This document shows positions 5,801 through 7,108 of a stretch of 7,108 nt of DNA, one piece after another. The stretch comes from Clostridia bacterium. GTDB taxonomy: Bacteria > Bacillota > Clostridia > Oscillospirales > CAG-272. The notes beneath the pieces were generated by a model. It searched no databases and was not told where the DNA came from. It worked only from the letters and a program-made list of their open reading frames with translations. The stretch's first letter is position 1. Each line of letters opens with the position of its first letter. A program made the translations under genes and the position numbers. The stretch covers positions 1 to 7,108 of the forward strand of contig JAFYBI010000479.1 in the NCBI GenBank assembly GCA_017540285.1. The letters are read 5' to 3'.

Positions 5801-7108
5801 ATGCCGAAGAGACCGAACATCGTCTTTCTCTTCTCCGATCAGCAGCGGTACGACACCGTGAGCTGCTACGGAGCCGTCCCCGGCGCGCCGCTCTGTCTGA
5901 CGCCCCACCTCGACGCGATGGCGGCGGACGGCGTGCGCTTCGATCTCGCGATGACCTGCCAGCCCGTCTGCGGTCCCGCGCGCGCCTGCCTTCAGACGGG
6001 GCTTTATCCCGACGCCGTCGGCTGCACGGTGAACGACCGGGCCCTGCCGCCCGACGCCGTGACCCTGGCCGACCGGATGCACGAGGCCGGGTATGAGACC
6101 GCGTACGTCGGCAAATGGCACCTCGCGTCGCAGCATTCCTTCGCCGATCCGCCCCTGCCGGACACCGCCGATTACAAGACGAAGCCGATCCCGCCCGAAC
6201 GCCGCGGCGGCTACCGGGATTACTGGATGGCGGCGGACGTGCTCGAATTCACCTCCCACGGATACGGCGGCTATGTGTACGACGGAGACGGGCGGCGCGT
6301 GGACTTTGACGGCTACCGCGCGGACTTTCTCGCAGACCGGGCGATCGCATACATCAGAAAGCCGAAGGAAAAGCCGTTCTTTCTCTTCGTCTCGTGGCTC
6401 GAGCCGCATCACCAGAACGACCGCGGCCGCTGCGAGGCGCCTGACGGCTGGGCGGAGCGGTACGCGGACTATGAAGTCCCCGCCGATCTTTCGGGAACGG
6501 GCGGCGACTGGCGCGAAGAAATGCCCGCGTATCTCGCCTGCTGCCGGAGCCTCGACGAAAACGTCGGCCGCATTCTCGACGCTCTCGGAGAGACCGGACA
6601 GCTCGACGACACCCTCGTCGTCTACACCTCGGATCACGGATGCCATTTCCGCACGCGCAACAGCGAATACAAGCGCTCCTGCCACGACGCGAGCCTGCAT
6701 GTTCCCCTGATCGTGCGGGGACCCGGCTTCCGCGGCGGCAGAACCGTGAACCGCCTCACGAGCCTCATCGATCTGCCGCCGACCCTCCTTGACGCGGCGG
6801 GGATCGCGGTGCCGGACAGCTTTCCCGGTCACTCCCTCGCACCGCTCGCCGCCGATCCGGAATCTTCCGTGCGGGACGAGGTCCTCGTGCAGATCAGCGA
6901 AGCCGGGCGGGGTCGCGCGATCCGGACGCCGGAGCAGACCTTTTGTGCGATGCTCGACCCGGCGGACGGCGACCCGGATCTCTACCGCGAGGCGTACTGC
7001 TACGACAACCGGATCGATCCCGCCCAGCGCAACAACCTCGCCGGGGATCCCGCATTCCGCGCGGAACGGGAGGCGCTCCGCGTCCGGCTTGCGGAAACCG
7101 TTCTCCGC
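5801..7108 (+). CDS. S1-family (formylglycine-type) sulfatase, C-terminal end not in window
   Basis: 436 codons are visible with no stop; S1 sulfatases are usually about 450-550 aa, so little is missing. It hydrolyses sulfate esters through a formylglycine made from the motif Cys. The motif is CGPARACLQTG at 57-67: Cys57 with Pro59 and Arg61 fits C-x-P/A-x-R, with Ala in place of the common Ser at +3. Also visible are Asp13 in FSDQQ (metal), GKWHL at 104-108 (Lys105, His107), EPHHQND (201-207), TSDHG (276-280; Asp278, His279) and a basic Lys291, then the C-terminal subdomain ending RNNLAGDP. A Cys-type motif in an anaerobe would be matured by the radical-SAM enzyme anSME, not seen here. There is no signal peptide, so it is likely cytoplasmic, acting on an imported or intracellular sulfate ester. 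The QPVCGPARACLQTG segment resembles arylsulfatase-like proteins of gut Firmicutes. Substrate unknown; a phosphonate or phosphate monoester activity cannot be ruled out. Confidence 0.9.
   Translation, partial: MPKRPNIVFLFSDQQRYDTVSCYGAVPGAPLCLTPHLDAMAADGVRFDLAMTCQPVCGPARACLQTGLYPDAVGCTVNDRALPPDAVTLADRMHEAGYETAYVGKWHLASQHSFADPPLPDTADYKTKPIPPERRGGYRDYWMAADVLEFTSHGYGGYVYDGDGRRVDFDGYRADFLADRAIAYIRKPKEKPFFLFVSWLEPHHQNDRGRCEAPDGWAERYADYEVPADLSGTGGDWREEMPAYLACCRSLDENVGRILDALGETGQLDDTLVVYTSDHGCHFRTRNSEYKRSCHDASLHVPLIVRGPGFRGGRTVNRLTSLIDLPPTLLDAAGIAVPDSFPGHSLAPLAADPESSVRDEVLVQISEAGRGRAIRTPEQTFCAMLDPADGDPDLYREAYCYDNRIDPAQRNNLAGDPAFRAEREALRVRLAETVLR

Noticed and set aside
4322..6832. 836-codon open frame on the minus strand
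   Set aside because: It covers two real plus-strand genes with clear family motifs and runs across the terminator, promoter and both ribosome binding sites. Its translation is Arg/Val/His/Ala-rich with no recognisable domain.
1..7108. tRNA, rRNA, CRISPR arrays, insertion sequences or phage attachment sites
   Set aside because: No cloverleaf-like T-loop signature, regularly spaced repeats, transposase motifs or terminal inverted repeats were seen by reading both strands; a by-eye check cannot exclude small or divergent examples.

Overview
The window looks like chromosomal DNA of a GC-rich member of the Clostridia (Firmicutes), possibly a gut anaerobe. This is inferred from GC-rich codon use combined with AT-rich sigma-A-type promoters (TATAAT or TATGAT boxes with 17-18 bp spacers), strong GGAGG ribosome binding sites, a clostripain-family (C11) protease, a VanZ-like membrane protein, and a sulfatase of a type common in anaerobic Firmicutes. 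No rRNA, tRNA, CRISPR array, insertion sequence or phage gene was seen. Both ends of the window cut through genes.

Layout. (1) Positions 1-1811, minus strand: a membrane-anchored C11 cysteine peptidase, missing its C-terminal end. (2) Positions 1812-2023: a divergent intergenic region with one promoter for each direction and an imperfect palindrome between them. (3) Positions 2024-2533, plus strand: a VanZ-like five-helix membrane protein. (4) Positions 2678-3670: a stand-alone ATP-pyrophosphatase/dimerisation subunit of GMP synthase, without the usual glutaminase domain, behind its own extended -10 promoter. (5) Positions 3701-4222: an unrecognised small protein with two CxxC pairs and two membrane helices. 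It probably shares the GMP synthase transcript, which ends at a strong intrinsic terminator with a UUCG loop (4325-4353). (6) Only 7 bp later a new promoter starts a tight two-gene operon: a tandem flavodoxin-fold protein with an iron-sulfur flavoprotein-like cysteine motif (4439-5791), then an S1-type sulfatase (5801 to the window end).

How the genes relate. The protease and VanZ-like gene are divergent and both encode membrane proteins, so they may share control through the palindrome. The GMP synthase subunit makes GMP from XMP but needs an ammonia source, presumably a glutaminase subunit encoded elsewhere. The flavoprotein and sulfatase genes are 9 bp apart and almost certainly co-transcribed. 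The sulfatase has no signal peptide, so it should act in the cytoplasm on an imported sulfate ester. The redox partner or substrate of the flavoprotein cannot be told from sequence. Nothing here is clearly a new defence or mobile system; the most unusual items are the split GMP synthase, the fused double flavoprotein paired with a sulfatase, and the orphan CxxC membrane protein.
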